This document shows positions 1-9,479 of a stretch of DNA of 64,000 nt, piece by piece. Position 1 is the first letter of the stretch; the number at the start of each line of letters is the position of its first letter. The notes under the pieces are model-generated. The model did no database searches. It worked only from the letters and a program-made list of their open reading frames with translations, and was not told the origin of the DNA. Position numbers and translations under genes: made by a program. Source of the stretch: Spirometra erinaceieuropaei (Eukaryota; Platyhelminthes; Cestoda; Diphyllobothriidea; Diphyllobothriidae); assembly GCA_902702965.1 (NCBI GenBank), contig CACRXP010000309.1, positions 287,249 to 351,248 of the forward strand. Reading direction: 5' to 3'.

Positions 1-1360
1 GAGCTGCCACCTCGTAGGGATGGACGACGAGAGGCTACCCGAGCAATTCTTCTATGGAGATGTCGCGGCGGGTTCACGCCGACAAGAAGGTCAAGTCCGG
101 AGCCATAAGGGCGCTCTGCAAACCCCTGAGGCGCCTACAGATCAATCCGACAAACTAGGAAGACCTCGCCCGGGACCGACCTGCGTGGAGGAGAACAATA
201 AAGACAGGTTCAGCTGTCTTCGAAGACAACTGCATCACCCCCGCCAAAGCCAGATGCGATACACGCAATTCTCAAATGCTGCTGCCGCCTCACAACGCCA
301 ACGCCCAACCATCTCCAACGTGCCCTCGATGCTAACGGATATTCCGGACGCCAAATGGACTTGTTGCAAATCTCCGGAACAACCGCAGCATCCGGACTAC
401 ATCAGCTGCTGTTTCCTTGTGCAGCTCTGCCTGATCCTCCACGCCGACAACTAACATTGTCTGCGTTACGAACCCCCACTACCACCACCCTTCACCTCCT
501 CCACCACCGCCGTCTCACTTGCGAACCCATCACACAGAGACTGACGAACCAATGCCTGGAGCGCAAACCCATAGCCGCCGCATCCGCCTTCACTCTCCAC
601 ACTGACTTCGCACTTTCACCCATCGCATAGGCCTGTTCGGCCACATGCGCATCCACGAGGAAGGAATTGATCTTAGCCCCGACACACCTAACACATCCAG
701 CACGCCTACCATGCCTGGTTCCGCCTACACCCCGCCGCCCAGCGTGGACACCTCCACCAACCCCACCAGCTTCGAAACCGGAACTTCCATCGCCGACTTC
801 TCATGTCAACACTGTCCCCGTACATTCACCTCACACATCGACCTCCTCGTTCACTCGCGAATCCATCGCACAGAGACTGGCAAACCAGTGCCTGGAGCAC
901 CAAGCTACGCTCACCGCATTCGCCTCCACTGTCCACATTGCGCTCGCACATTTATTCACCGCATGGGTCTATTAGGCCATATGCAGATCCACGAAAAACT
1001 GCGATTGACTACCGCCGGCTAAATTACACTATCCCTTCCTTCATTACCAACATCTCACCGCACATCAACATCTCCCACCACAAGCACTCAATTACTACCT
1101 CCCATGCAGGTGGGAAGTGTGTGTCTCGGCTCTTTCTCCAGGTGGCTCCCCTGCTGCATGTGTGATCAGAATCTGAGACGAAGACGGTTCGTAGATAGCC
1201 GTGGCTCAGACGGTAGCCGACTGACGCCCCAACTCATTCCGCGCGGCCCGCCCAGTTGTGTGCGTGTGTGTATGTATGTGTGGAGTGGCGGAGTGATGGA
1301 CTGAGAGCCAGACTGTCACGACCTTTTCTCAAGCCATCCGTGACACTCTCATGCATCTGA
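1..1360 (+). mobile_element. ZF-RTE LINE, 3' fragment (C-terminus, zinc fingers, 3' UTR)
   Basis: This is the 3' end of the zinc-finger RTE-like LINE that is also present on the other strand at 8.35-14.14 kb. The peptide starting MDDERLPEQFFYGDVA matches the post-RT segment [15 protein letters not shown] of that copy. The reading frame then shifts several times before a paired C2H2 module at about 790-1000. The 3' UTR follows (about 1023-1360) and includes a short TG-rich run at about 1258-1284, a feature shared with the 3' UTR of the other copies. The fragment runs off the left edge of the window, so its 5' extent is unknown. It is not functional as it stands, because the C-terminal segment is frameshifted. 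The family label RTE-like is inference from the endonuclease/RT style of the long copy. Confidence 0.85.
645..1022 (+). CDS. C2H2 zinc-finger module of the ZF-RTE 3' end
   Basis: This is a 125-residue open frame inside the LINE 3' fragment. It holds two classical C-x2-C-x12-H-x3-H fingers: CQHCPRTFTSHIDLLVHSRIH at about residues 55-75 and CPHCARTFIHRMGLLGHMQIH at about residues 95-115, joined by the family spacer HRTETGKPVPGAPSYAHRIR. The N-terminal part is a Ser/Thr/Pro-rich linker. Gene predictors tend to call such pieces C2H2 zinc-finger proteins. Here it is retrotransposon sequence, because the same finger pair recurs in every ZF-RTE copy of this window. A nucleic-acid-binding role for the element's RNP is plausible but inferred. 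Nothing suggests a host transcription factor. Confidence 0.75.
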   Translation: MRIHEEGIDLSPDTPNTSSTPTMPGSAYTPPPSVDTSTNPTSFETGTSIADFSCQHCPRTFTSHIDLLVHSRIHRTETGKPVPGAPSYAHRIRLHCPHCARTFIHRMGLLGHMQIHEKLRLTTAG

Positions 1361-1429
1361 GCAGAGTGTGTGTGCTCTATGGGCAGTGCCCCTCAGTCGA
1401 CGACTGTTTGGTTACCCAACCTTGAGGGG

Positions 1430-1885
1430 TGACGACCTAGGCTAAATGCAGGACCACGTGTCGCCATTCTAGGTCAAAAGGTCTAGAAGCGTGTGCTACG
1501 TCAGTATCAGCAAACCATGGCCCTCGAAGCCTGGTATGCACTGGCAGTTCCCTGACACCTGGCTCCATGCCGGTAGATGCGCTTGCGCTCCCGTTGGGTA
1601 TACAGGTGGTGGGCATGGCCGCCCAGCCATCATCGTCCTTCTTACCCCTGTTGGGGTGCTGTTGTTGTTGGTGAAAAATCCTGGTCAAGTGTATGTTGTG
1701 GACCAGGAGGTTTGGTGGCACGCCTAGGCGCGGGTCCGGCTGTGCCAGCCACCCAGCGCGGTAGACTCTGCGCAAGTCTACCATCACTATAAACTAATTC
1801 ACGAGCAAGTCACCGTGTCTGCTTCACCTTTTAGTGGAGCACACGGTGGACTTCGTCAACTACGACGGTCGAACTGTCAGATGCC
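1430..1885 (-). repeat. SINE1-like interspersed repeat (copy a)
   Basis: Read on the minus strand, this begins with the family head (CAGTTCGACCGTCG, then GTCCACCGTGTGCTCCAC). It continues with GTGAATTAGTTTATAGTG, AGACTTGCGCAGAGTCTACC and a tail with a GGTGGCTGGCACAGCCGGAC-type segment, then CTTGACCAGGATTTTTCACC and a CAACAACAACA run. The same order of blocks recurs at 2.7, 7.65, 8.1, 18.5, 23.75, 30.3, 37.5 and 41.5 kb. The copy lies directly against the LINE 3' UTR at 1-1.36 kb. The far end, beyond the CAA run, is uncertain. Confidence 0.7.
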
Positions 1886-2291
1886 CTTTCCTCCATCTCA
1901 AACTTTTTATGGCCTCGTCAGGCACCGTACTTGTAATTTAGTCTGTCATACTGCACGAAGTAAGTTAACCAACCCGTAAAAATGAGTTCTATTCCCCCTC
2001 CCTAATAGCAAGCGAGCTCGCTGAGAGCTATCGTACTCGATACGGGTAATGAGGCTTCGGTCAGCTCGTGATTTGATTGGTTGTTTGGTCGGCTGTGCTG
2101 GCGTCACAAAGGCCGCAAACGGTTGCGTGCGATTGCACTTGCTTATCGATTGGCTCCGCTGCCCACACTTTCCCCGGCGCGCTCCACTTCATGCTCTCTC
2201 ACTCTGCAGCGCGCACGCTGTGCATGCCTCGACGCTCTCATTGCCTACCTGACCCGTTTTGCCTGTTTTTTGTCGCCTTTTAGTGGCAATT

Positions 2292-2567
2292 ATGTTGAAT
2301 TGTGTGGACAGACGTAATTACCGACGTCAAGCACGTAGGGAAACAGAAAGACTAGTACGAAAAATCGGCGAAAAGGTGAGGGAAATGTCGTCTTCGGACA
2401 CATCATATTCGAGTTCGCCAGACAGTTTCACTGACGAATTTGACTCCTCAATTTCGTACGACTACGGACTCTCTTCCACGTTTGAGCCTCCTCATGCCTC
2501 TACAACTGTTTACCCTGTTCATCACTTAAATAGAGGAAAGGGACGCCTGTTTAAGATACACACGTAG
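2292..2567 (+). CDS. Unrecognised Ser-rich ORF
   Basis: This open frame gives about 91 residues from the ATG at 2292 (an in-frame ATG also exists at 2259). The N-terminal third is strongly basic (DRRNYRRQARRETERLVRK). The middle is Ser/Asp-rich (SSSDTSYSSSPDSFTDEFDSS), and the end is a short basic stretch before a TAG. I do not recognise a family. It lies between two SINE1-like copies and has no detectable partner ORF. The composition resembles the start of a retroelement gag or a first exon more than random sequence, but no splice donor or downstream continuation could be fixed. It may be non-coding. Confidence 0.25.
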   Translation: MLNCVDRRNYRRQARRETERLVRKIGEKVREMSSSDTSYSSSPDSFTDEFDSSISYDYGLSSTFEPPHASTTVYPVHHLNRGKGRLFKIHT

Positions 2568-2694
2568 CGTAACGAGAGGTTTCTCATTGGGATGTGCAGT
2601 GAATGTCTTTGCGGGCCAAATTTCTTACTCCATATTCCGCTTGGCTGGTGATGTGGTTTTCGTAGGAAATACTAATTTCTAGAATACGAGCCTG

Positions 2695-3050
2695 CAGATG
2701 GACAGTTCGACCATCGATTTCGATGATGTCCACCGTGTGCCCCACAGCTGCAGCAGCCGTGGGAGCAGGGACGGTGACTTGCGCAGGGGTTTATAGTGCC
2801 GGTAGACTTGCGCCGCATCTACCTACACTCTCTCCTCCTCCTTCGCCCTAGACCGGTGTCAAGACAGAGTCAAGAAGACCGGAGACGAGGGAGGCCGCAG
2901 GTGGATGGCTCGGACGGATCCTCCCCTTGGCGTTCCACCACACCCCCTAGTCCACACAACAAATGACCAGGATTTCAACCAACACAACCGAGATTGGAGG
3001 CTGGCACGGCCGAAGCCGCACCTAGGCGTGCCGCCAAAGCCTGGACGAGC
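2695..3050 (+). repeat. SINE1-like interspersed repeat (copy b)
   Basis: This is one of the fullest plus-strand copies. It has the head GACAGTTCGACCATCG with GTCCACCGTGTGCCCCACAG, then GACTTGCGC, TTTATAGTG, AGACTTGCGCCGCATCTACC, a pyrimidine-rich CTCTCTCCTCCTCC run, CCGGTGTCAAGACAGAGTC, AAGAAGACCGGAG, CGCAGGTGGATGGCTCGGAC, and a tail with CCACACAACAAATGACCAGG. A second GGCTGGCACGGCC...CTAGGCGTGCCGCC segment at about 3000-3035 suggests partial tail duplication. No protein-coding content is expected. Confidence 0.75.
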
Positions 3051-5254
3051 CTGCAGATATGTACCTAAGCAATACGCGTTATCGTGGGCAAACGATCAGG
3101 TACAACTGGAGCGAAGTCCTTAAGGACCTTTCAAGGGGAAAGGGGTCAGTGATTTTGGGCATGTGTGCGTAGTATCCCCAATAATCCCCAGGTGAAGTTC
3201 TCCCCACTGACATTTCCCGTTTAGCCTCTGTTTGACAATAAGAGCAAATCACTGTTCTACTGTCGATGTTCATGTGCATGTCCCGCTTCGCAGACCCGTT
3301 GCTGCAGTTTTACGCGTATTTGAATTCCTTCTTCATTCTTCCTTGCTCTCAATGCATTTTTGAACCACTTAAAAAGGAAATGATATATTTTGAATGCGTT
3401 CTTTGTTTTGTAGTCGCCTCATAATTTTCTAAGGTAACTTAGTTGTGCTTTTTAGGGCCGAAGTGGTCTGCTGGTTTAGTTATTGTGGACGAGGCCCGAC
3501 AGCTTCTTCTTGACCCAAAAGCAGCGGAGTCTCATGTCGGGGGCGGCCGGATTCCTACGGAATCGCAATAGAACATTTACGTATCGTAATATGAAAATGC
3601 CCTGTCTAACCCGCATCTTCATCCGCCGGAGCAACGAACTGCGAAACCTAAAACTGCTACGTTAAGTGAGGGTGGAGCCATGCGCAAAATGCTGACCCCG
3701 CCTTACGTTGTAACCCGGCTTCTGAATTTCTTTCATGTGGGAACAGGTTCCAAAGAGTTTTTTGCCAAATGTTTCAAAGATTCTGATACAAAAGGGTGCG
3801 CTCCCTCTTGTCGTGCTTCTATGGACCGAGCGCAATTTAAGTCGGCAAAGCTCCAGACAGGCTTTTTTGTCTTCGATGAGCGCGATCTAACTAACATAAT
3901 CCATATAACTCCGAAGACTAATTGAGGCAATTTCGTTCCTACAGAAAGTTTTACAAAGTTGGATAAATCATTATAATTCTTCCATTTTGATTTTAATGCA
4001 TTTTACACATTTTTATGCGAATAGCGTGCTTAGTGTTCTTTCATAACCCTTTTGCTTCATCTGATCATTTAATAAATTTTACTACTGTTCTTAGCCTCTT
4101 ATTTTGTAAGAGTGTGTTCTATCCAACAGACCCCACCGGCCATCAGATCGGGAGCTGTTTTTACTGATTTTTTTGCACTTTTGCATTCTGGGAGTCGAAA
4201 TACATAGTCCATGAGTCGCGGTACCGTCTAAAAAGTCAACAAAACTTGTACACTCTTTTGGTTTTAAGACGGAGGAACGCAAAAAACATAGCGTTTTTTT
4301 TGAAAATCGGCGTAGCATTATTCTAACGCAAAAAGCATTTATGCGTTATTTCGAAAAGAGGAATTATCCCGCAAAACGAGTAATAGTTCACTTGGCTCAT
4401 AGTTTTAGGAGCAAAGGTCTGCTATCAGTTTGCCGCAGGCCAGAGAATCACATTCAGTAGGAATGCTAAAAACACTGAAATTGTGCGACAGTGGATTCAG
4501 GAAAAAACAGCAATTTCCACTCGAAAACATTCCTGCTAACTTAGAACCTCATGCGGCTTCGTTGCAGCGCATGCCAACACATTAAATCACGGCTTTATAC
4601 AAAGTGCAGTTAGTACGTGAATAGAACTTGATTTATTACCGGTAACTTCTAAACTATCCAGTTCAATTTTAAGAGATACCCAACGTCACAGCGCAACTAC
4701 TTCAGTAGATTTTAACGAAATTCAAGTTAAGTGTGTCTCCCACGCTCTTCTGAATTGGCGAAACTGGAACGTTTATTTTGAACTGTCTAAAGGATCGAGT
4801 GATATCAACACGCCAGGAAACACTCGATGATTTAAAGGCAGCGTATGGGTAGACACTCGCGATTTGGATGTAGACATGTTAGGAGCCGAATTGGAAAATG
4901 TCGTAAAGCGTCATCATGCTTGGGGAATGAAAAATAGGACTGATTACGCGAAATCATCTTCCTTACATACCAGGAATCAGCTGATGCAGAGAATAGACGC
5001 CCTTACACAACCAGTCTACGCCTGCGCCACACGACCTGCCCCCGCACTCCGCAACATGTTTTCGCATAAAGGGGTAGGGGGCGTCTGAGTTCTCGCATGC
5101 GGTACAGTGCCAGAGAGTGTACAATAAGGATCCAGAGAACACGCTTCCCGCTTATGCGAGTGGCGCCTCTTCCGTGCCAGCGTTGGGTTAAGCTGGACGC
5201 GTTCGTGTGTGGTGAATGGGCAGTTGGGGATATGTGTGGTGATGGATTTTGGCC
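3051..5254. other. Unassigned intergenic DNA
   Basis: I see no repeat family, RNA gene or recognised protein here. Two short plus-strand open frames (3483-3665 and 3680-3925) and one minus-strand frame (4091-4318, Cys/Ser/Lys-rich) lack any domain I can name, and they have the look of AT-moderate chance ORFs. Confidence 0.4.
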
Positions 5255-5705
5255 CCTCATGATTTAACGCGGGTATTCATGGAGGCGCAGATGGCTGGAT
5301 AGGCCCATGCGGTAACTGAATACGCGTGGGCACCGCTAGCATCTGAGCCGGATGTGACGTATGTGTGTTGGCGCTCCCGGCATTGGTTTGCCCATTTCGG
5401 TGCGATGGATTCGTATGTGACCGATCAGGCTAATGCATGATGTGCATCGCCGGTAACAAGATGGGCAACATAAGCTGGGAGCTGTTGCGCTGATGGCGTT
5501 GATGATGCTATTGATGTTGGCGACGCTAATGTTTGGGAAGTTGATAGTGCAGGATATGGGGCATTTGTTGGATGCCCAATGTAGGTTTGAAGTGTCACAA
5601 CTGCGGCGAATGTAGCTGTCATGGATGCGCATCTGGCCAAATAGGCCCATGGAGTGACCAAATGCGCGTGGGCTATGTGGGCACAGAAGAGGCGGAGGCG
5701 CATGT
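5255..5705 (-). mobile_element. ZF-RTE zinc-finger relic
   Basis: This is a degraded piece of the zinc-finger region of the ZF-RTE LINE on the minus strand. Diagnostic peptides are MGLFGQMRIHDS, SLCCPSCYRRCTSCISLIGH and RIHRTEMGKPMPGAPTHIRH, which correspond to the finger cores and the inter-finger spacer of the better copies. A second finger half continues in another frame at about 5255-5335 (RMGLSSHLRLHE-like). Several frameshifts separate the segments. No RT or endonuclease part is nearby, so this is a short, old 3'-end insertion. Confidence 0.75.
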
Positions 5706-7639
5706 TGGCGCCTGTGGCACTAGTTCACCAATCTCAGTATGAGAGCTTCTTAAGTGGCCGACCATGGCTGCGTAAACGAATGTAGGATTTCAGTTAGTAC
5801 AGTCAGTTGTTAGAATTCTGTTCCATTTTATGAGAGCACCCATAACGTGTAGGACGACCCTCTGCACAGATAATATGCGCTCATGAAACTGATTCTGAGA
5901 ATATAACCACACTCTTTTCGGCTTTTATGCGTGAAATTGTCTACTTTAATCGCGTCTACTGACCATCTTCGTTTATCCCTTTTTCTCAACGTTGGGAAGC
6001 GCTCAAATGTCCCGAGGAATAACAATTACTGTGCGGCGAAAATAGTGGCGAATGTTTGAGAATACGCGAGCGTGGAGTCTGCGACCACTTTTGAATACGT
6101 AACGTTAGAAAGAACGTGTATTGTCCTGTGTCAATCAAGTGACCGACCACCCTTCGCAGTTGAATACAGTGTGCTTGCTGACCACTGGTGCTTAAACGTA
6201 AGCGTAAATGACTCTCTATGTTGTCCGACTAATTGGAGGACGCTGTCCCGAGACGAAGCTTTCTCTTCTCTCTCTCGCTCTTTCTCTTTCTCTCTCTCTC
6301 TCTCTCTTGGCTTAACGATACGCCTGAAGTACCTGCGTAGAATGTAACGCCCCAATGGAACCTGACCTCTAAGTACGGAAATGTGGGCCGAGGCAGAGAG
6401 AGTTCAAAAGCTTTCCGCGCTAGCGCCTCAAAACGGCCTCTAGTGCATCAATGGTCCTATTGTCATGAACCTTTACAAGGTTAGAAATGTGCATGTACTT
6501 CAACAGAACTCTACAACGCAATTCCTCGGTCTCTTGATTGCTGGTTTTATTCGGGGACTTTCATAGAGTGAACCAGCGAGGAGGTTTGGGTCCACGCCTC
6601 TTGATTAAGTAGGTGAGGTCGTTTAAAATATCCTCTTTGGCGACTGGAAGGTATTTCGCCGATACATTAGGGCGGACAAGCTTCCGTAAGTTAATGTCGG
6701 CCGAGAAAAGGGAGCACTAACGAAAAAAAAACAGATGATAGGTGAGAAACATAAGCGCATAAAGGTTCAAACACGCAAAAATGCAGGAAGGAGTCCTCAC
6801 CACGAACGGTCTTACTTGACAAAATAAAATGCTGCTTTATATATTTAGACTCTACAGCCCCCTATGCTAAAAATTTATCTTTACGACTACCGGGTGGGAA
6901 TTCGCATACTGGTTGAAAAAGCAAAGGCAGTGGTTGCTGATCAGACACCCCCAAATGAGGTAGATCGCGGAATATCATTGAGACCCTGGCTACCACGATT
7001 TTCAGGCCCGGTCTCGAAAGGAAAAAGAAGATGGATGGCAGTGGGTAGAATTGTATATTCTGCACAGAACTACTGGAGAAGGAATTGAAAGAAGTCAGCA
7101 GCCAGAAGAAAGTGCCTTCGGGACCGTGAGGGCGGCATCCCAAGTTTCAGTCAGGGAATACGTCGAAGAGCCTTAGCTAGGGCACATATGACTCGGCCCT
7201 GAATCTGATTGGCCAGTTGGAATTCCGAGTGGGCGAACGCCAGACAACCCTGGTGCGTACATGCAAACACTCGCGAGAGGTCAAGCGTTGTGACACGCGC
7301 TCGGAGTAGGGCCACTATAGGTACCGGCCTTCGACTTTTCTTCGTCGGGCGCCTGCATGGTCCTTGACTTACCCATCAAAGAAGCGCAATCTTCCGCCTG
7401 CGACTGGAGTGTCCGGTTGTTGCTAACGAGATAGTAGGAATATTTTCGATCCTAAGAGGCATGAAGGCTTGCAGAAAGAGTTTCCAAGGGTTCAGCGTTC
7501 GCGCCGGATAGTTGTGTTCCGCGTATGGAACCACTGCGCTTGCGGACTCCCGGCATTGGGTAACCCCGTGCGCAAAGCTAGAACACAAAAGTCAGCACAT
7601 AAACACGATAATTCAACCGTCGTTTCTGAAGGTGTCCAC
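5706..7639. other. Unassigned intergenic DNA
   Basis: No recognisable gene or dispersed repeat is present apart from the pyrimidine microsatellite at about 6262-6308. Short open frames on both strands around 6072-6355 exist only because of that microsatellite. The Phe/Ser-rich minus-strand frame at 6862-7143 has no recognisable domain. Confidence 0.4.
6262..6308 (+). repeat. (TC)n microsatellite
   Basis: This is an almost pure CT/CTTT pyrimidine tract of about 47 bases. On the complementary strand it generates an artificial Glu/Arg/Lys repeat peptide, which should not be annotated as protein. Confidence 0.9.
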
Positions 7640-8000
7640 TGTATACGCAAAGCAAAATGAGAACAAAGACGGTGATTTGTGCGTGAATTAGTTTATACTG
7701 AATGCAAACTTGCACAGCATCCACCACACTCTTTCCTCATACCGCAACTGGAACCGGTGTCAAGACACAGTCAAGAAGACCGGAAGTGGGGAGGGGCGCA
7801 GGTGGATGGCACGGTCAAACACGCACCTTGACGTTCCACTCCAAAACTCCTGGTCCACACAGCAAATGACCAGGTTTTTAACTAACAACAAAAGGGTGGC
7901 TAACGCGGCCGGAACAGTATCTGAGCGTGCCGTCACACCTGGCTCGGATTCCACACAGTGGGAGTGCCATAAAGGCCACATTAAGAAGGATCCATTGCAG
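7640..8000 (+). repeat. SINE1-like interspersed repeat (copy c)
   Basis: This copy contains GACGGTGATTTGTGCGTGAA, TTAGTTTATACTG, ACTTGCACAGCATCCACC, ACCGGTGTCAAGACACAGTC, AAGAAGACCGGAAG, GGCGCAGGTGGATGGCACGG and CTGGTCCACACAGCAAATGA, in the same order as the other copies. The head is eroded. It is followed within about 100 bases by a second copy in the same direction, so the two form a loose tandem at the 3' side of the chimeric LINE. Confidence 0.75.
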
Positions 8001-8104
8001 CCTGACTATTTGAGAACCAGTCGATTGTTACGAACAAACACACAACACTGGGCCGACTGCGAGATCCAAGTTGCCCCGTCATTTGGCGACCCACCAAGGC
8101 ACAC

Positions 8105-8350
8105 CTTTAGCGCAACATGATAACTTCAAGCGCATCAGATTGTCTATAGTGAGGAGGAGGTGCGCTGAGTCGTCGACCTCACTCTCCCTTCCCATTCCCA
8201 CACTCCAACCACTGTCCGAGCCGATCAGCAGACTGGAGTGGGGAATGGGCGCGGTGGCTGGCATGGTCGACTGATCATGCCTGCGTGCGCCACATGCACG
8301 ACCTGGTCCCCAAACACACACACACACACATATCAGGATTTCACTCAACG
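8105..8350 (+). repeat. SINE1-like interspersed repeat (copy d)
   Basis: This is a more diverged copy. Shared blocks include TTGTCTATAGTG, a CTCACTCTCCCTTCCCATTC pyrimidine run, GGCGCGGTGGCTGGCATGGT, and a tail of CACGACCTGGTCCCCAAACA, a (CA)n run at about 8316-8330 and ATCAGGATTTCACTCAAC. It abuts the 3' terminus of the minus-strand ZF-RTE copy, so the border between SINE tail and LINE 3' UTR near 8350 is approximate. Confidence 0.55.
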
Positions 8351-8688
8351 GGGGTTGAACGGAGTGTCCCTCACTTCCGTGAGAGGGCCGTGGAGGGTGC
8401 TGTTTCAACCCGCCTCCCAGTCCACCAGTCCGCCAATCCACACAACGCACATAAACAACGCGACGAACTGCGCGGACCGAGTGGGGACGTCAACCAGCAG
8501 CCTTCCTATCCACGACGCTTGACGTGTCAGGATAATCTCGGACTCAAGTCGCCCGTGCAGGCGAAGTCGCATGCGGACCGAGTCGAAATGTGCGCTTCCC
8601 ACTTGCGTGGTAGGTGGCAGTTGGGTGATTGCGGTAGGTAAGTCTTGATGTGTGATGGTGGTGGTGGTGTGGTGCACCCGGCGATTGT

Positions 8689-9415
8689 CTACCGCAGGTC
8701 TTCGTGGATGCGCATGTGGCCGAATAGGTCCATGAGATGCTTAAAAGTGCGAGGGCAACGTGGGCAGTGGAAGCGAGTGCGGTGCGTGTAGATGGGTGCT
8801 GCAGGCACTGGTTTGCCAGCCTCCGTGCGATGGATTCGCAAGTGGCCGACCAGGCCGATGAGTGAGGTGAAGGTGCGGTCGCAGTGAGGGCAGGTGTAGT
8901 TCTGGTTCTCACCTCTGGAGTCGGAAGTTGGTTGGGTGGGGTCTGTTGTTGTCTCAGGGATGTGTGTGATGTTGACTTGAGTAACAGCCGCCACAGGGGC
9001 TGACGATGGGACAGCGCAGGAGGAGGAGGAGGAGTAGGAGTAGGGGAGGAGGGGGAGGAGGAGGAGGAGGAGGATGGAAGCGGTGGTTCAGAAGAATAAC
9101 ATGATATAGTGGGCGGCAGAGAGGACGAGGAAGAGGCGGGTGGAGGGACGGCTGATGGTGCGGTCCGAGAGGTACAGTTGATCAGAAGATGTCCAACAAG
9201 TCCGATTCGAGCCCGGAATGTCCTTTGACATTGAGGACACGTTGGTAGCGGTTGTGCGTCCGCGTTGCGGACTGGGCGCAGTTGGGATTTGCGGGCTTCG
9301 CGTTTCGCTTTGGCGGCAGCGATGCGGTTGGCTTCGTAGATCGCAGCGCCTGTCTTCACTGTCCTTCTCCAGGTCGGTCGATCGAGTGCGAACTCCTCCC
9401 AGTTGGTGGGGTTGA
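8689..9415 (-). pseudogene. ZF-RTE C-terminal tail with C2H2 fingers
   Basis: Two overlapping frames carry the segment after the RT. Frame one includes [20 protein letters not shown] and a finger [20 protein letters not shown] whose last zinc ligand is Cys (LLINC), followed by a Ser/Pro-rich stretch made by a (GGA)n tract at about 9022-9075. Frame two (8994-8689) holds two standard fingers, CPHCDRTFTSLIGLVGHLRIH and CPRCPRTFKHLMDLFGHMRIH, separated by the RTEAGKPVPAAPIYTHRTRF spacer. The shift between frames lies in or near the Ser/Pro microsatellite. In the family these fingers sit at the C-terminus of the RT protein. An RNA- or target-binding role is inferred. Confidence 0.75.
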
Positions 9416-9479
9416 TTTGCAGGCGCTTCAGGGAGGACTTCAGGGTGTCCTTGTATCGACGAATTTGACCACCTTGGCA

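Noticed and set aside
6131..6355. Glu/Arg/Lys repeat ORF on the minus strand
   Set aside because: It exists only because of the (TC)n microsatellite at 6262-6308.
9022..9075. Poly-Ser/Pro protein region and similar Pro-rich runs at 11865-11945
   Set aside because: They come from GGA/TGG trinucleotide microsatellites inside the LINE zinc-finger linker and read as different amino-acid runs in each frame; no separate protein is supported.
8689..9359. A host C2H2 zinc-finger transcription factor
   Set aside because: The same finger pairs and spacers recur in every ZF-RTE copy and are linked to RT sequence, so they are retrotransposon domains.
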